The translations under genes were made by a program, and so were the position numbers. Below are positions 34,806-43,679 of a DNA stretch of 64,000 nucleotides, one piece after another (position 1 is the stretch's first letter; each line of letters starts with the position of its first letter). The DNA is from Cyanobium sp. FGCU52 (GTDB taxonomy: Bacteria; Cyanobacteriota; Cyanobacteriia; PCC-6307; Cyanobiaceae), in assembly GCA_024958715.1 (NCBI GenBank), contig JANWUS010000053.1, forward strand, positions 124,001-188,000, given 5' to 3'. Below the pieces are notes generated by a model. The model saw only the letters and a program-made list of their open reading frames with translations, did not search any database and was not told the DNA's origin.

Positions 34806-35714
34806 ATGGCCCCCCCCTTCGGCAGCGCGATTCCGCTGGTTTCCCTGGTTCCCCTGTCGCTGGGGCGCTGGTTGCTCGAGCCCCTGCAGCAGGGGTTCCT
34901 GATGCGGGCCCTGCTGCTGGGGGGGCTGGTGGCGGTGGTCTGCGCCGTGCTGTCCTGCTACATGACCCTCAAAGGCTGGGCGCTGATGGGCGATGCCGTC
35001 TCCCATGCGGTGCTGCCGGGAGTGGTGCTGGCCTATGCCCTCGGACTGCCCTATGCCCTGGGGGCGTTCGTGTTCGGCGTGGGTTCGGTGGGGTTGATGG
35101 GCTGGATCCGCCAGCACACGCGGGTGAAGGAGGACACGGTGATCGGGCTGGTGTTCACCGGCTTCTTCGCCCTCGGGCTGGTGCTGATCTCCCGCATGCC
35201 CAGCGGCGTGGACCTCGCCCACATCCTGTTCGGCAACCTGCTGGGCATCACCGATGCCGATGTGGTGCAGACGGTGGCGATCAGCCTGGTGGTGCTGGTG
35301 CTGCTGCTGGTGCGGGGCCGCGACCTGCTGCTGTTCTGTTTCGATCCCTGCCATGCCCGCTCGATCGGCCTGCGCACGGGTCGTCTGCACTATCTGCTGC
35401 TTACCCTGCTGAGCCTGGCGGCAGTGGCGGGCCTGCAGGCCGTGGGCATCCTGCTGGTGGTGGCGATGCTGGTCTCGCCGGGGGCCACCGCCTATCTGCT
35501 CAGTGATCGCTTCGGCCCCATGACCCTGCTGGCGGTGCTCTCCGCGGTGCTGGCCACCCTCAGCGGCATCCTGATCAGCTACTGGCTCGACGCTTCCACC
35601 GCCGGTTGCATCGTGCTCGTGCAGACCGGCCTGTTCCTGCTGGCGGCGGTTCTGGCCCCACGCCACGGCCTGCTCGCCCGCCAGCATCGGCGTGCTTCCC
35701 CTCCGGTCCGATGA
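34806..35714 (+). CDS. mntB: manganese ABC transporter, permease
   Basis: An ABC-3 family permease of 302 residues with about eight to nine membrane helices. The family pattern MTLKGWALMGDAVSHAVLPGVVLAY and the C-terminal VGILLVVAMLVSPGATAYLL are both present. It forms the membrane channel for Mn2+ with MntA and MntC. It starts two bases after mntA and overlaps the next gene as ATGA. Confidence 0.95.
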   Translation: MAPPFGSAIPLVSLVPLSLGRWLLEPLQQGFLMRALLLGGLVAVVCAVLSCYMTLKGWALMGDAVSHAVLPGVVLAYALGLPYALGAFVFGVGSVGLMGWIRQHTRVKEDTVIGLVFTGFFALGLVLISRMPSGVDLAHILFGNLLGITDADVVQTVAISLVVLVLLLVRGRDLLLFCFDPCHARSIGLRTGRLHYLLLTLLSLAAVAGLQAVGILLVVAMLVSPGATAYLLSDRFGPMTLLAVLSAVLATLSGILISYWLDASTAGCIVLVQTGLFLLAAVLAPRHGLLARQHRRASPPVR

Positions 35715-36883
35715 CCGCCACCGTCACCGCCCCTGCCGATCAGCACTGGCCCTGGTGGCCCCTTCTGCCGATTTATCCCTATGGGCGCAGGCCCACCCTG
35801 GTGCGTGAGCTGATCCCCGGCCGGATCTGGAGTTTCGAGCAGTTGCATGGGGTGTGGTACGTGGCGGTGCCGATCCGGATGACGGTGGTACGGGTGGAGG
35901 ACGGCCTGATGCTCTATTCCCCCATCCCCCCCACGGGCGAGGTGCTGGAGGCGCTGCGCCAGTTGGAACGGGGCCATGGCCCGGTGCGCGCGATCGTGCT
36001 CCCCACCTCCTCGGGCCTTGAGCACAAGCTGCCGGTGCCGGCAATGGCGCGCGCTTTCCCCTCGGCACTGGTGTGGGTGAGTGACTGCCAGTGGAGTTTT
36101 CCCCTGCCGTTGCCTGCAGGCTGGCTCGGCTTTCCCAAGCAACGCACCAGGGTGCTGGGGAAGGACGGATTTCCCTATCGTGATCAACTCCGCTGGATTC
36201 CCCTGGGCCCCCTGGATCTGGGCCTGGGCACGTTCCTTGAGGTGGCCTGCCTTGACCTCGCGACCGGTTCGCTACTTGTGACTGATGCCCTTGTCGCGAT
36301 ACCGAGTTCCCCTCCCCTTCTTTATGACCTCGATCCGACGCCACTGCTGTTCCATGCGCGCGACAAGGGAACTGAACCACTCATCGATACGGCCGCCAAT
36401 CGTCTGAGTGGTTGGAAGCGGATTGTCCTGTTCGCGAACTACTTCAGGCCGGCCAACGTTTCCGTACCGGGCTCCGCCACTATCCTGAGCCAGATGTTTG
36501 CTCAGGGATGTCGCAATCCTCGTTGTCATTTCGGACTCTATCCTTTCCGCTGGTCATCTGGATGGGAGGCCGACGCTGATGCTCTCATGGCAGGGTTCAA
36601 CGGTTGGGGTTTCGCCTTGGCTCCCGTACTGGAACGGCTTGTCTTCCCCAGGGTTCGAGAGTTCTTCGTGAATTGGCTTTATGAGCTCGCAAGACAGGAT
36701 GCGATTCGGCAGCTGATTGCGTGCCATTACCACGCTCCACTTCCACTTACCGCCGACCGTCTTCAGGCTTGCGGTGAAGGTCTCTTGCGCGGGGTCTGGG
36801 CTCCTTCAGACGCTTCCTGGACTACGCTGGCGAGGATTGATGATTTACTTCTTGAGCTGGGTGTTGTGAAAGAAGGATTCTGA
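35711..36883 (+). CDS. DUF4336 domain protein
   Basis: 390 residues from ATG 35711, which overlaps the mntB stop by 4 bases; the extra N-terminus in the track is a shadow. The N-terminal two thirds resemble DUF4336, a metallo-beta-lactamase-like fold common in cyanobacteria and plants (WSFEQLHGVWYVAVPIRMTVVRVEDGLMLYSPIPPT, LPTSSGLEHKL). The catalytic HxHxDH motif is not visible, so enzymatic activity is uncertain. From about residue 185 onward the coding sequence becomes visibly richer in A and T than the genes before it, like the glycosyltransferase patch that follows. This hints that the 3' end was replaced with incoming DNA. A link to manganese is suggested only by its place in the operon. 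Confidence 0.7.
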   Translation: MTATVTAPADQHWPWWPLLPIYPYGRRPTLVRELIPGRIWSFEQLHGVWYVAVPIRMTVVRVEDGLMLYSPIPPTGEVLEALRQLERGHGPVRAIVLPTSSGLEHKLPVPAMARAFPSALVWVSDCQWSFPLPLPAGWLGFPKQRTRVLGKDGFPYRDQLRWIPLGPLDLGLGTFLEVACLDLATGSLLVTDALVAIPSSPPLLYDLDPTPLLFHARDKGTEPLIDTAANRLSGWKRIVLFANYFRPANVSVPGSATILSQMFAQGCRNPRCHFGLYPFRWSSGWEADADALMAGFNGWGFALAPVLERLVFPRVREFFVNWLYELARQDAIRQLIACHYHAPLPLTADRLQACGEGLLRGVWAPSDASWTTLARIDDLLLELGVVKEGF

Positions 36884-36934
36884 GGGAACCGAGCCAGCCC
36901 TTGGAGAGACTTCCCCGGTCTTCATCGATAAGCC

Positions 36935-37852
36935 TCAGACTCCAGCGGCGCTGATCCATCCCCGGATCAGCGTTTTGGTTCTGAAAAGCGCTTCAGTCCA
37001 GATCCTCAACAGTCGCGGCGGAGGAGTGTCATCCAAGGGTACTTTCTTCCATGGCGTTTTTGCCCGGGCCTGACGATAAACATGCCTCAGGGGGTGGGTA
37101 CAGCGGGCATTCCATGGCTTGACAGGGCCTGGGCCGGCAAAGTGAATGATTGCCGGATTGTCGATGGCATCCAGTTCCGATTTGCTCAGATGATCTGGAC
37201 TCAGGCTGAACTCCGGTAGAAGTCCAAAGAGGTGAGGGCAGGCATTCCACCGCTCCGGGAGGGCCAGCCACTCATTCTTGAACACGTGGTTGAGTACGTC
37301 CTGGTCCCAGTGGCGCAGACGATCAGGATTGGCCCGGGCAAACTCTGATCCGATGCCAAGAACATCAACTTTGCGCCAGCGCTCCAGATCAATGAGCATG
37401 ATGCCGGCATTGAAGTATTCACCATGGACATAGCCATGGCCCTGGCATGACAGCCAGTGGTCTGGAACTGCAGCGAGCGCTTTGCCTTCTAGAGGAAGTT
37501 CCCACAAAGGCTGCAGGCTGTTGCTCACAATGGCGTCGGAGTCGATAAAGATCACTCGTTTCAACTCGGCCGGAAGCAATCCCGGCAAGAGCAGGCGAAA
37601 GTAGGTGGCTACACTGGCATGGCCATTCACGGGGAAGCAGCGTACGGGTTCTATGTCCGCTTGAAGAATTGAAAGGGAAGGAAGTAGCTCGTGCAGGAAT
37701 GGTATGGCTTTTCCGTATAACGAGCTGGCAATGTCGTCGACGATCAGGTAAATGCGTAGGTCGCCACTTGGGGCTGCATTGGCCGCCAATGACTGCAGCA
37801 TGGCGGCACAATGAGGGAGGTAGCGCCCATCCGTTGCGCAGACAATGTCCAC
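36935..37852 (-). CDS. glycosyltransferase family 8 protein
   Basis: A GT-A retaining glycosyltransferase of 305 residues, likely using UDP-glucose or UDP-galactose. The N-terminal MDIVCATDGRYLPHCAAML, the metal-binding DxD as FIDSDAIV (Asp104, Asp106) and the C-terminal HFAGPGPVKPWN (the H-x2-G-x2-KPW type) are diagnostic. Such enzymes build lipopolysaccharide or exopolysaccharide, or prime glycogen. Codon use is more AT-rich than in the flanking housekeeping genes. It is divergent from the next sugar-transferase gene and starts with GTG at 37852. The acceptor is unknown. Confidence 0.85.
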   Translation of the reverse strand: MDIVCATDGRYLPHCAAMLQSLAANAAPSGDLRIYLIVDDIASSLYGKAIPFLHELLPSLSILQADIEPVRCFPVNGHASVATYFRLLLPGLLPAELKRVIFIDSDAIVSNSLQPLWELPLEGKALAAVPDHWLSCQGHGYVHGEYFNAGIMLIDLERWRKVDVLGIGSEFARANPDRLRHWDQDVLNHVFKNEWLALPERWNACPHLFGLLPEFSLSPDHLSKSELDAIDNPAIIHFAGPGPVKPWNARCTHPLRHVYRQARAKTPWKKVPLDDTPPPRLLRIWTEALFRTKTLIRGWISAAGV

Positions 37853-38028
37853 AATTGACTAATCTACTATCAGGATTCTAGCAGCCTCCCACTTCAGGAT
37901 CTTTGGTGACCCGTTCGGCTGGATGCACAGGCGGCTCCCAATGCATCCCTGTCTGTACTTGAGGTACTAAGTGCCACGTGGTTTAATAGCATGTGAAGGG
38001 TGTTTGATTTCGTTGCGGTTCTGTCGCC
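37853..38028. other. divergent intergenic region between the two sugar-transferase genes
   Basis: 176 AT-richer bases that must drive both divergent genes. A sigma-70-like promoter for the plus-strand gene is listed separately. For the minus-strand gene a TAGAAT-like hexamer is present (complement of 37875-37880) but no -35 at the right spacing was seen. Confidence 0.5.
37959..37987 (+). promoter_or_regulatory. sigma-70-type promoter for the 38029 gene
   Basis: TTGAGG (37959-37964), then exactly 17 bases, then TTTAAT (37982-37987), about 42 bases before the ATG. This is the clearest promoter-like pair in the window. A small GTAC...GTAC inverted repeat overlaps the -35 and could be a regulator site. 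Confidence 0.5.
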
Positions 38029-38907
38029 ATGGTCAAGCGTGTTTTTCTGACGTTTTCGGACCGGCGCATGCGACTGGCCCGTCGGCGCATCTGCCGGCAG
38101 GCGCGGGCCCTCGGCGTCTATGATCAGGTCGTGGGTGCATCAGAGCTTTCTCTCGATGCTGATTTTCGTGGTCGATACCGTGACATCCTGACGCCTCAGC
38201 ACAAGGGTTATGGCTACTACATTTGGAAGCCAAGAATTGTCAAACAGGTGCTGGCCACTCTCCGTGAAGGCGACATCCTTCACTGGTTGGACAGTGGATC
38301 GCATCTGAATTCCAGGGGTTTGTGGCGTCTCAAGGAGTATTTTCAAATGGCTGAGGATGCTGAAGGTGGCTTCCTGGGTTTTGAAAATAAGCCACCCAGC
38401 GGTCCGCTTCATTACGACGGTAGAGCACTGCCAGACAATTCCGAATACCTTCTGACCAAGGGTGACCTTCTAGACTGGTTTGGAGTGCGGCAGCGTCCGG
38501 AAATTAGTCGTACTCAGCAGGTGGGAGCAACAACGTTTATGATTCGTAAGTGCAAGGAATCAACGGCATTCGTTGAAGAATGGAATTCTACCTTTGAAGG
38601 TCGTCTGCATCTGATTGATGACACCCCGTCGAAATCGCCAAATGAGGAAGGGTTTGTTCAGCACAGATGGGATCAGTCAATTCTTTCTATTCTTGCCAAG
38701 CTTCATAGGGTGCCGACGGTTTCTGTCTTTGAGTGCTGGTATCCCAGTGTTCAAGATTGTTGGCAGCCTGACTGGGATTACATCAAGGAGTACCCAATTC
38801 TGATGAAGCGTGATCGTCAGATTCCGTGCCTAAACCCGTTGTATCTCTTCTACCTACGAAGCAAAGGAAGGGTTAAGCAGCTCCTCAAAAGAGATGCCGG
38901 AGGCTAA
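38029..38907 (+). CDS. putative sugar transferase, family unassigned
   Basis: 292 residues with features of a nucleotide-sugar transferase fold: an N-terminal KRVFLTFSDRRMRLARRR start, then YGYYIWKPRIVKQVLATL followed by DILHWLDSGSHLNSRG, where an acidic loop could bind the metal-sugar complex. I recall this pairing of IWKPxI with LDxG from capsule and LPS loci, but cannot name the family. The sequence lacks strong GT-A motifs elsewhere, so the call is moderate. Its AT-rich codon use, the promoter just upstream and the neighbouring GT8 gene suggest a small surface-polysaccharide module gained by transfer. The stop overlaps the convergent DUF760 gene by 4 bases. Confidence 0.6.
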   Translation: MVKRVFLTFSDRRMRLARRRICRQARALGVYDQVVGASELSLDADFRGRYRDILTPQHKGYGYYIWKPRIVKQVLATLREGDILHWLDSGSHLNSRGLWRLKEYFQMAEDAEGGFLGFENKPPSGPLHYDGRALPDNSEYLLTKGDLLDWFGVRQRPEISRTQQVGATTFMIRKCKESTAFVEEWNSTFEGRLHLIDDTPSKSPNEEGFVQHRWDQSILSILAKLHRVPTVSVFECWYPSVQDCWQPDWDYIKEYPILMKRDRQIPCLNPLYLFYLRSKGRVKQLLKRDAGG

Positions 38908-39266
38908 AGTCGCAACGGGCCAGGATCACCATTGCTTCCATCTGCATCAAGGCTGTCGGATTCGAACAAGTTTTCCTCTAATTCCATGCGCTGTTCCATC
39001 TGGCGCAGGAAATAGCCCGTCATCATCGCTGAGGCGAGCAGGCCGGCAAGATTTTCTCGGCTGGTCTGAACCTTCACCTCGAACTGCTCCCCGGGGAGCA
39101 TGCCGAGCAGGCCATTCACGTTATGGCGGATGATGTCCTGGATCTCTCCGCTGGCGGAGCGGGCAACGCGCTGCAGAACGTCAGGGGACTGATCCTGGAG
39201 ATACTGGATCAGGGAGTTCCCGCTGATCGCCTCGTTGTCGCTCGTCAGGAACTCCGGATTGAACAT
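38904..39266 (-). CDS. DUF760 family protein
   Basis: The real gene is the last 120 codons of the 974-residue ORF in the track; ATG at 39266 (MFNPEFLTSDN) is its start. The body matches DUF760 as I recall it from cyanobacteria and plastids, with LIQYLQDQSPDVLQRVARSAS, HNVNGLLGMLP and LLASAMMTGYFLRQMEQRMELE. The function is not established; it is a soluble helical protein. The stop overlaps that of the sugar-transferase gene at 38907, and it lies 57 bases from lepB's stop on the same strand. Confidence 0.85.
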   Translation of the reverse strand: MFNPEFLTSDNEAISGNSLIQYLQDQSPDVLQRVARSASGEIQDIIRHNVNGLLGMLPGEQFEVKVQTSRENLAGLLASAMMTGYFLRQMEQRMELEENLFESDSLDADGSNGDPGPLRL

Positions 39267-39322
39267 GGTCCTCCTGCATATCCAGGGATCCGGGTCGGGC
39301 CGACCACGGATTGCCATGAACC

Positions 39323-39967
39323 TTACCGCAGCTCTTCTGCTGCTCCCAGGCCTGGGGCAGGGTGGGAGAACCGAATCGGACCGAACCGCTGCAACGGCCA
39401 GTAGCGCCAGACCGCCCTGCCGATCACCTCTCTCTCGGGCAGTGGACCCCAGAGGTGGGAGTCGAGGCTGGCGTTGCGGTTGTCGCCCAGAACAAGCAGA
39501 TGGGCCGCGGGAACGGTGACGGGCCCGAAGTCGTAGTCCATCGGTTCGCTGGCCCAGTCGTGGGAGGCCTTCTCGCCATTCCGCCACAGCCTCCCGCCGC
39601 TCACCTGCACCGTGTCGCCGGCCACGGCCACCACTCGCTTGATCAGGGCGGCATCTGGGTCGTAGCCGGCCGCTTGCAGGGCTGCCGGTGGGTGAAACAC
39701 CACGATCGTGCCCGGGGCCGGTGAGTGGTGCAGCCGCTGACTCAGCTTCTCGACCAGCACCCGGTCCTGCAGCTGGAGGGTCGGCAGCATGGACCCGGAG
39801 GGAATCCAGCGGGGTTCCACCACCAGCCAGCGCAGCACCAGCGCCAGCAGAACCCAGGCCAGCAGCGACCTCAGCGAGCGCAGCCATTCCCGGCCCCAGC
39901 CTTCCCTCTGCTCGACGTCGGTGGTTAGGGACTCCAGGGAGGGTGAGGGCGGTTCTGGAGGAGCCAT
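39323..39967 (-). CDS. lepB: signal peptidase I
   Basis: Cleaves signal peptides of exported proteins at the cytoplasmic or thylakoid membrane. The catalytic Ser59 is in PSGSMLPTL and the general-base Lys110 in LIKRVVAVAGD; box E appears as LGDNRNASLDSH. One N-terminal membrane segment (about 33-50) anchors it. The track ORF starts at 40567 inside menD; ATG at 39967 gives the normal 214 residues and sits 52 bases from the divergent menD start. Confidence 0.95.
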   Translation of the reverse strand: MAPPEPPSPSLESLTTDVEQREGWGREWLRSLRSLLAWVLLALVLRWLVVEPRWIPSGSMLPTLQLQDRVLVEKLSQRLHHSPAPGTIVVFHPPAALQAAGYDPDAALIKRVVAVAGDTVQVSGGRLWRNGEKASHDWASEPMDYDFGPVTVPAAHLLVLGDNRNASLDSHLWGPLPEREVIGRAVWRYWPLQRFGPIRFSHPAPGLGAAEELR

Positions 39968-40019
39968 GGGCCGGTGGTCTCGCAGGATGGGCCCACCATC
40001 CTGGACAGGGACTGCTGTT

Positions 40020-41819
40020 ATGGCGCTGGCTGACCAGCCCACCGGGTGCCGTTCCGGGGTCGAAGCGGCCCTGGAGCTGTTGGCTGCCCTTAATGATGGT
40101 GGCCTCAGCCACGTGATCGTCTGCCCCGGCAGTCGTTCCGCGCCGCTGGCGGTGGCCGCCGGCCTGCTGGAGGGTCCCGGTCTGCGGCTGCATACAGCCT
40201 TCGACGAGCGTTCCGCCGCTTTTTTCGCCCTGGGGCTGGGGCGTGCCCTCGGACTGCCTGCCGCCGTGATCACCACCTCCGGCAGTGCCGTGGCCCATCT
40301 GCTTCCGGCGGCCGTGGAGGCCGACACCGGTACGGTCCCCCTGCTGCTGCTCACGGCCGACCGGCCAGATCGTCTCAAGGGCTGTGGGGCCAACCAGAGC
40401 GTGAACCAGGAGGAGTTCCTGCGCGCCAGCTGCCGCTGGCTTGGCCAGGGGGACGGGCGGGGCCTGGCGCGGATGGCCGCCGCCGACCTTGCCCAGCTGG
40501 CGGCACGGGCCCTGGAGCACTGCCTTGGCGATGGCGGTCGGGTGCCCCCCGGACCTGTCCATCTCAATCTTCCGTTCGAGGAACCGCTCCATCTGACGGG
40601 CCCCGAGCTGGTGGCCCTGGCGGCCGGCGCACACGAGGGGGTCCGGGGGGCGGATCCCGAGACCAGCGCCGGGGTCTCGGGATCGCCCTTGCCTCTGCAG
40701 CAGGCCGCCCGGCTGGATCCGGATCGACCCGGAGTCGTGGTGGCGGGGCCCTGGCGCGGTCGACCCCAGAGCTGGCGGGCCCATGTCGAGGCGCTGCTCG
40801 CCTGGCAAGGCCGCAGCGGCTGGCCGGTGCTGGCCGATGCCCTCTCGGGCCTGAGGGGCCAGCCCGGACTCGACCTGGTGGCCGGTTATGACCTGATCCT
40901 TGAGCAGCAACCCCACGGGTTGGGGGAGGCGCAGGTGCTGCGGCTGGGCAGCCTTCCCGCCAGTCGGAGGCTGCAGGCCTGGCTCGAAGGCATCGCGGGG
41001 CCGCAGGTGCTGGTGAGCGAGGGCGATCCCCGTCGGCTCGATCCCCTTGGACGGGCAAGGGCTCAGTGGAGCGGGGGCCTCGCCGCCTGGTGGAAGGCGC
41101 AGGCTCTGCCGCCAGGCCGGCCTACCCCCGAGTCGCTGGCCTATGCCCGTCGGTGGCAGGCGGCCGAGGATCGCGTACAGACCCTGCTCGATGGCCCTGC
41201 GGAGGCGCCGGCCGGATCCCTGTTCGAGGAGCCCTTCCTGGCCCGGCGCCTGGCCCGGCTGCTGCCCCCAGGGTTGCCGGTGATGCTGGCCAACAGCAGC
41301 CCGGTGCGCGACTGGGAGAGCTTCATGCCGGCGGATGCTCCCGCGCGGCCCGTGTTTTCGTTCCGCGGCGCCTCCGGCATCGACGGCACCCTCTCGATCG
41401 CGGCCGGGCTGGCGGAAGCCCTGGGCCAGCTGGTGCTGGTCACCGGCGACCTGGCCCTGCTGCACGATGCCAACGGCTGGCTGTGGCTGCCGCGGCTGAC
41501 GGGGCGGCTCACGGTGCTGGTGATCGCCAATGGCGGCGGCGGCATCTTCGAGCAGCTGCCGATCCGCACCGATCCCCCGGCCGCCCTGGATTTCGAGCGT
41601 CTGTTCGCCATGCCCCAGCCGGTCTCGCCGCTGGCGCTGGCTGCGGTGCACGGGGTGGCTGGCCGCAGGGTGGCGGGACCCGCCGCGCTGGAGGCCGATC
41701 TGGCCTGGGCCCTGGCCCGTTCCTGCACTGTGCTGGAACTGGCCAGCGACCGCACGGCGGATGCCGACCGCCGCCGCCGGCTGCGCACAATGGCCGCACG
41801 CGCGTGCGCCCTGCCATGA
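40020..41819 (+). CDS. menD: SEPHCHC synthase (menaquinone/phylloquinone synthesis)
   Basis: MenD joins isochorismate and 2-oxoglutarate (ThDP-dependent) in the path to phylloquinone, the photosystem I electron carrier. The 599 residues from ATG 40020 include [16 protein letters not shown] and [18 protein letters not shown] at the N-terminal cofactor site, [31 protein letters not shown] and the ThDP-binding [16 protein letters not shown]. The extended ORF start in the track runs through lepB and is not used. The stop overlaps menB as ATGA. Confidence 0.96.
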   Translation: MALADQPTGCRSGVEAALELLAALNDGGLSHVIVCPGSRSAPLAVAAGLLEGPGLRLHTAFDERSAAFFALGLGRALGLPAAVITTSGSAVAHLLPAAVEADTGTVPLLLLTADRPDRLKGCGANQSVNQEEFLRASCRWLGQGDGRGLARMAAADLAQLAARALEHCLGDGGRVPPGPVHLNLPFEEPLHLTGPELVALAAGAHEGVRGADPETSAGVSGSPLPLQQAARLDPDRPGVVVAGPWRGRPQSWRAHVEALLAWQGRSGWPVLADALSGLRGQPGLDLVAGYDLILEQQPHGLGEAQVLRLGSLPASRRLQAWLEGIAGPQVLVSEGDPRRLDPLGRARAQWSGGLAAWWKAQALPPGRPTPESLAYARRWQAAEDRVQTLLDGPAEAPAGSLFEEPFLARRLARLLPPGLPVMLANSSPVRDWESFMPADAPARPVFSFRGASGIDGTLSIAAGLAEALGQLVLVTGDLALLHDANGWLWLPRLTGRLTVLVIANGGGGIFEQLPIRTDPPAALDFERLFAMPQPVSPLALAAVHGVAGRRVAGPAALEADLAWALARSCTVLELASDRTADADRRRRLRTMAARACALP

Positions 41820-42676
41820 GCCCCTCACCCGTTCCGCCGGCTCCGGTCGACTGGCGACCCGTTGGCCGGTACGACGACATCCGCTTCGAGACCAGCGCCG
41901 AGGGGATCGCCCGGATCACGATCGACCGTCCGGAGAAGCGCAACGCCTTCCGCCCACGCACCGTGCAGGAGCTCTGCGACGCCTTCACCCGGGTCCGCGA
42001 GGACCCGACGATCGGGGTGGTGCTGTTCACCGGCGCCGGCCCCGCGACCGACGGGGGCTGGGCCTTCTGCGCCGGCGGCGACCAGAGCGTGCGGGGGGAC
42101 GGCGGCTATCTGGATGACGACGGGCTGCCCCGGCTCAACGTGCTGGATCTTCAGCGGATCATCCGCAGCCTGCCCAAGGTGGTGATCGCCCTGGTGGCGG
42201 GCTACGCCATCGGCGGCGGCCAGGTGCTGCATCTGCTCTGCGACCTCAGCCTGGCCGCGGAGAACGCCGTGTTCGGCCAGACCGGCCCGCGGGTGGGAAG
42301 TTTCGACGGTGGCTTCGGCGCCGGTTACCTGGCCCGGGTGGTGGGCCAGCGCAAGGCCCGCGAGATCTGGTTCCTCTGCCGTCGCTACTCCGCCGAAGAG
42401 GCCCTGGCGATGGGCCTGGTGAACCAGGTGGTGCCCCTGGATCAGCTCCAGGAGGAGGGGGTGGCCTGGGCGCGGGAGGTGCTGCGCCACAGCCCCACCG
42501 CCATCCGCTGCCTCAAGGCGGCCTTCAACGCCGAAACCGACGGGCTGGCCGGCCTGCAGGAGCTGGCGGGCCAGGCGACCCACCTCTTCTACCGGACGGC
42601 GGAGGGGCAGGAGGGCCGCAACGCCTTCCTGGAGAAGCGGGAGCCCGACTTCCGGCAGAGCCCCTGGTTACCCTGA
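41816..42676 (+). CDS. menB: 1,4-dihydroxy-2-naphthoyl-CoA synthase
   Basis: A crotonase-fold enzyme that closes the naphthoquinone ring from O-succinylbenzoyl-CoA. The 286 residues show [14 protein letters not shown], the oxyanion-hole region [29 protein letters not shown] and the MenB-typical [31 protein letters not shown]. It is coupled to menD by a 4-base overlap, so the two adjacent phylloquinone steps are made together. Confidence 0.97.
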   Translation: MSPSPVPPAPVDWRPVGRYDDIRFETSAEGIARITIDRPEKRNAFRPRTVQELCDAFTRVREDPTIGVVLFTGAGPATDGGWAFCAGGDQSVRGDGGYLDDDGLPRLNVLDLQRIIRSLPKVVIALVAGYAIGGGQVLHLLCDLSLAAENAVFGQTGPRVGSFDGGFGAGYLARVVGQRKAREIWFLCRRYSAEEALAMGLVNQVVPLDQLQEEGVAWAREVLRHSPTAIRCLKAAFNAETDGLAGLQELAGQATHLFYRTAEGQEGRNAFLEKREPDFRQSPWLP

Positions 42677-42710
42677 GGGTCTGCTGCCGCCGTTTCCGCT
42701 CGCCGTCGCC

Positions 42711-43607
42711 GTGTCCTCCCCGACCGACTCTTCGCCGTTCCGGGGCCGCCCATCGTTCCGCGTGAGCATCGGATCAGCTCGAACCGCTGCCGCGGGTCTG
42801 GCCCTGGGTCTGGCGCTTGGACCGCTGTCCTGCCTGCCGGTGGCGGCCGCGACACCTGGCACCCCCCGTGCCGCCGCGGCTGCGTCAAAGCCGACGCCCC
42901 AGCCGCTGCCCGAGGCGGCGCTGCTGGGGGACGGTCCCCTGGGGCTCGAGGATCTCCAGCCGATCCAGCCCGCGGCTGATCCGGCAACGCCCGCTCCGGC
43001 CCCGGTGCCCCAGGCCGCGAGCGCGCAGCCGGAGCCCGCTCCCCCTGCGACCACGCCGGCATCGACATCGGCACCTGTTTCCACACCGGCGTCGGCCCCG
43101 GCGCCCACGCCCGCTTCGGCACCCGCCTCCACGGCCCTGCTGCCCCCGGCTTCCGCCGTGGCGCCGCTGCCGGGGCGGGAGCTGATCCTCGATCGCCGCC
43201 GCAAGGTGCTGCAGGTGCTCCAGGACGGCAAGGAACTGCGTCGTTTCCCGGTGGCGGTGGGGATGCCGGGCTGGGAAACCCCGCAGGGCCGCTTCACCGT
43301 GATCGAGAAGACGGCCGATCCCACCTGGGAGCATCCCGCCAGCGGCCGCTTCTACCCCCCGGGCCCAGGCAACCCCCTCGGCAGCCGCTGGATCGGTTTC
43401 CACCGCGATTGCTATGGCCGCCGCGGCTTCAACGGCCAGGAGCATCTGGAGGTGAAGGGCTGCGTCACCGCCGGCTTCCATGGCACGCCCAACCGGGCCA
43501 GCATCGGCCAGGCGGTGTCCCATGGCTGCGTGCGGCTGTTCGATGAGCACGCCCGCGAACTGTTCGATCTGGTGCAGCTGGGAACGCCGGTGACCGTGCT
43601 GCCCTGA
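42711..43607 (+). CDS. exported L,D-transpeptidase (YkuD domain)
   Basis: The 298 residues start with a signal peptide (about 20-48), then a long Pro/Ala/Thr/Ser-rich linker (48-150), then a YkuD domain. The catalytic motif is intact: HGTPNRASIG followed by SHGCVRLF with Cys273. It would form 3-3 peptidoglycan cross-links or attach proteins to the wall. The linker is low-complexity and may span part of the envelope. GTG at 42711 is the most upstream plausible start, 34 bases after menB. Confidence 0.88.
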   Translation: MSSPTDSSPFRGRPSFRVSIGSARTAAAGLALGLALGPLSCLPVAAATPGTPRAAAAASKPTPQPLPEAALLGDGPLGLEDLQPIQPAADPATPAPAPVPQAASAQPEPAPPATTPASTSAPVSTPASAPAPTPASAPASTALLPPASAVAPLPGRELILDRRRKVLQVLQDGKELRRFPVAVGMPGWETPQGRFTVIEKTADPTWEHPASGRFYPPGPGNPLGSRWIGFHRDCYGRRGFNGQEHLEVKGCVTAGFHGTPNRASIGQAVSHGCVRLFDEHARELFDLVQLGTPVTVLP

Positions 43608-43679
43608 GGGCGCGGTTCAGCGGGAACAGGGCGTCCTGGGAAGCCCCGTAGAGTTGGGGCCACCCTGACGATCCCCGGG

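Noticed and set aside
36884-36934. Terminator between the convergent DUF4336 and GT8 genes
   Set aside because: No stem of useful length with a T-run could be found by eye.
38904-41828. A 974-residue minus-strand ORF
   Set aside because: Most of it is the antisense of lepB and menD. Only the last 120 codons (from ATG 39266) match DUF760.
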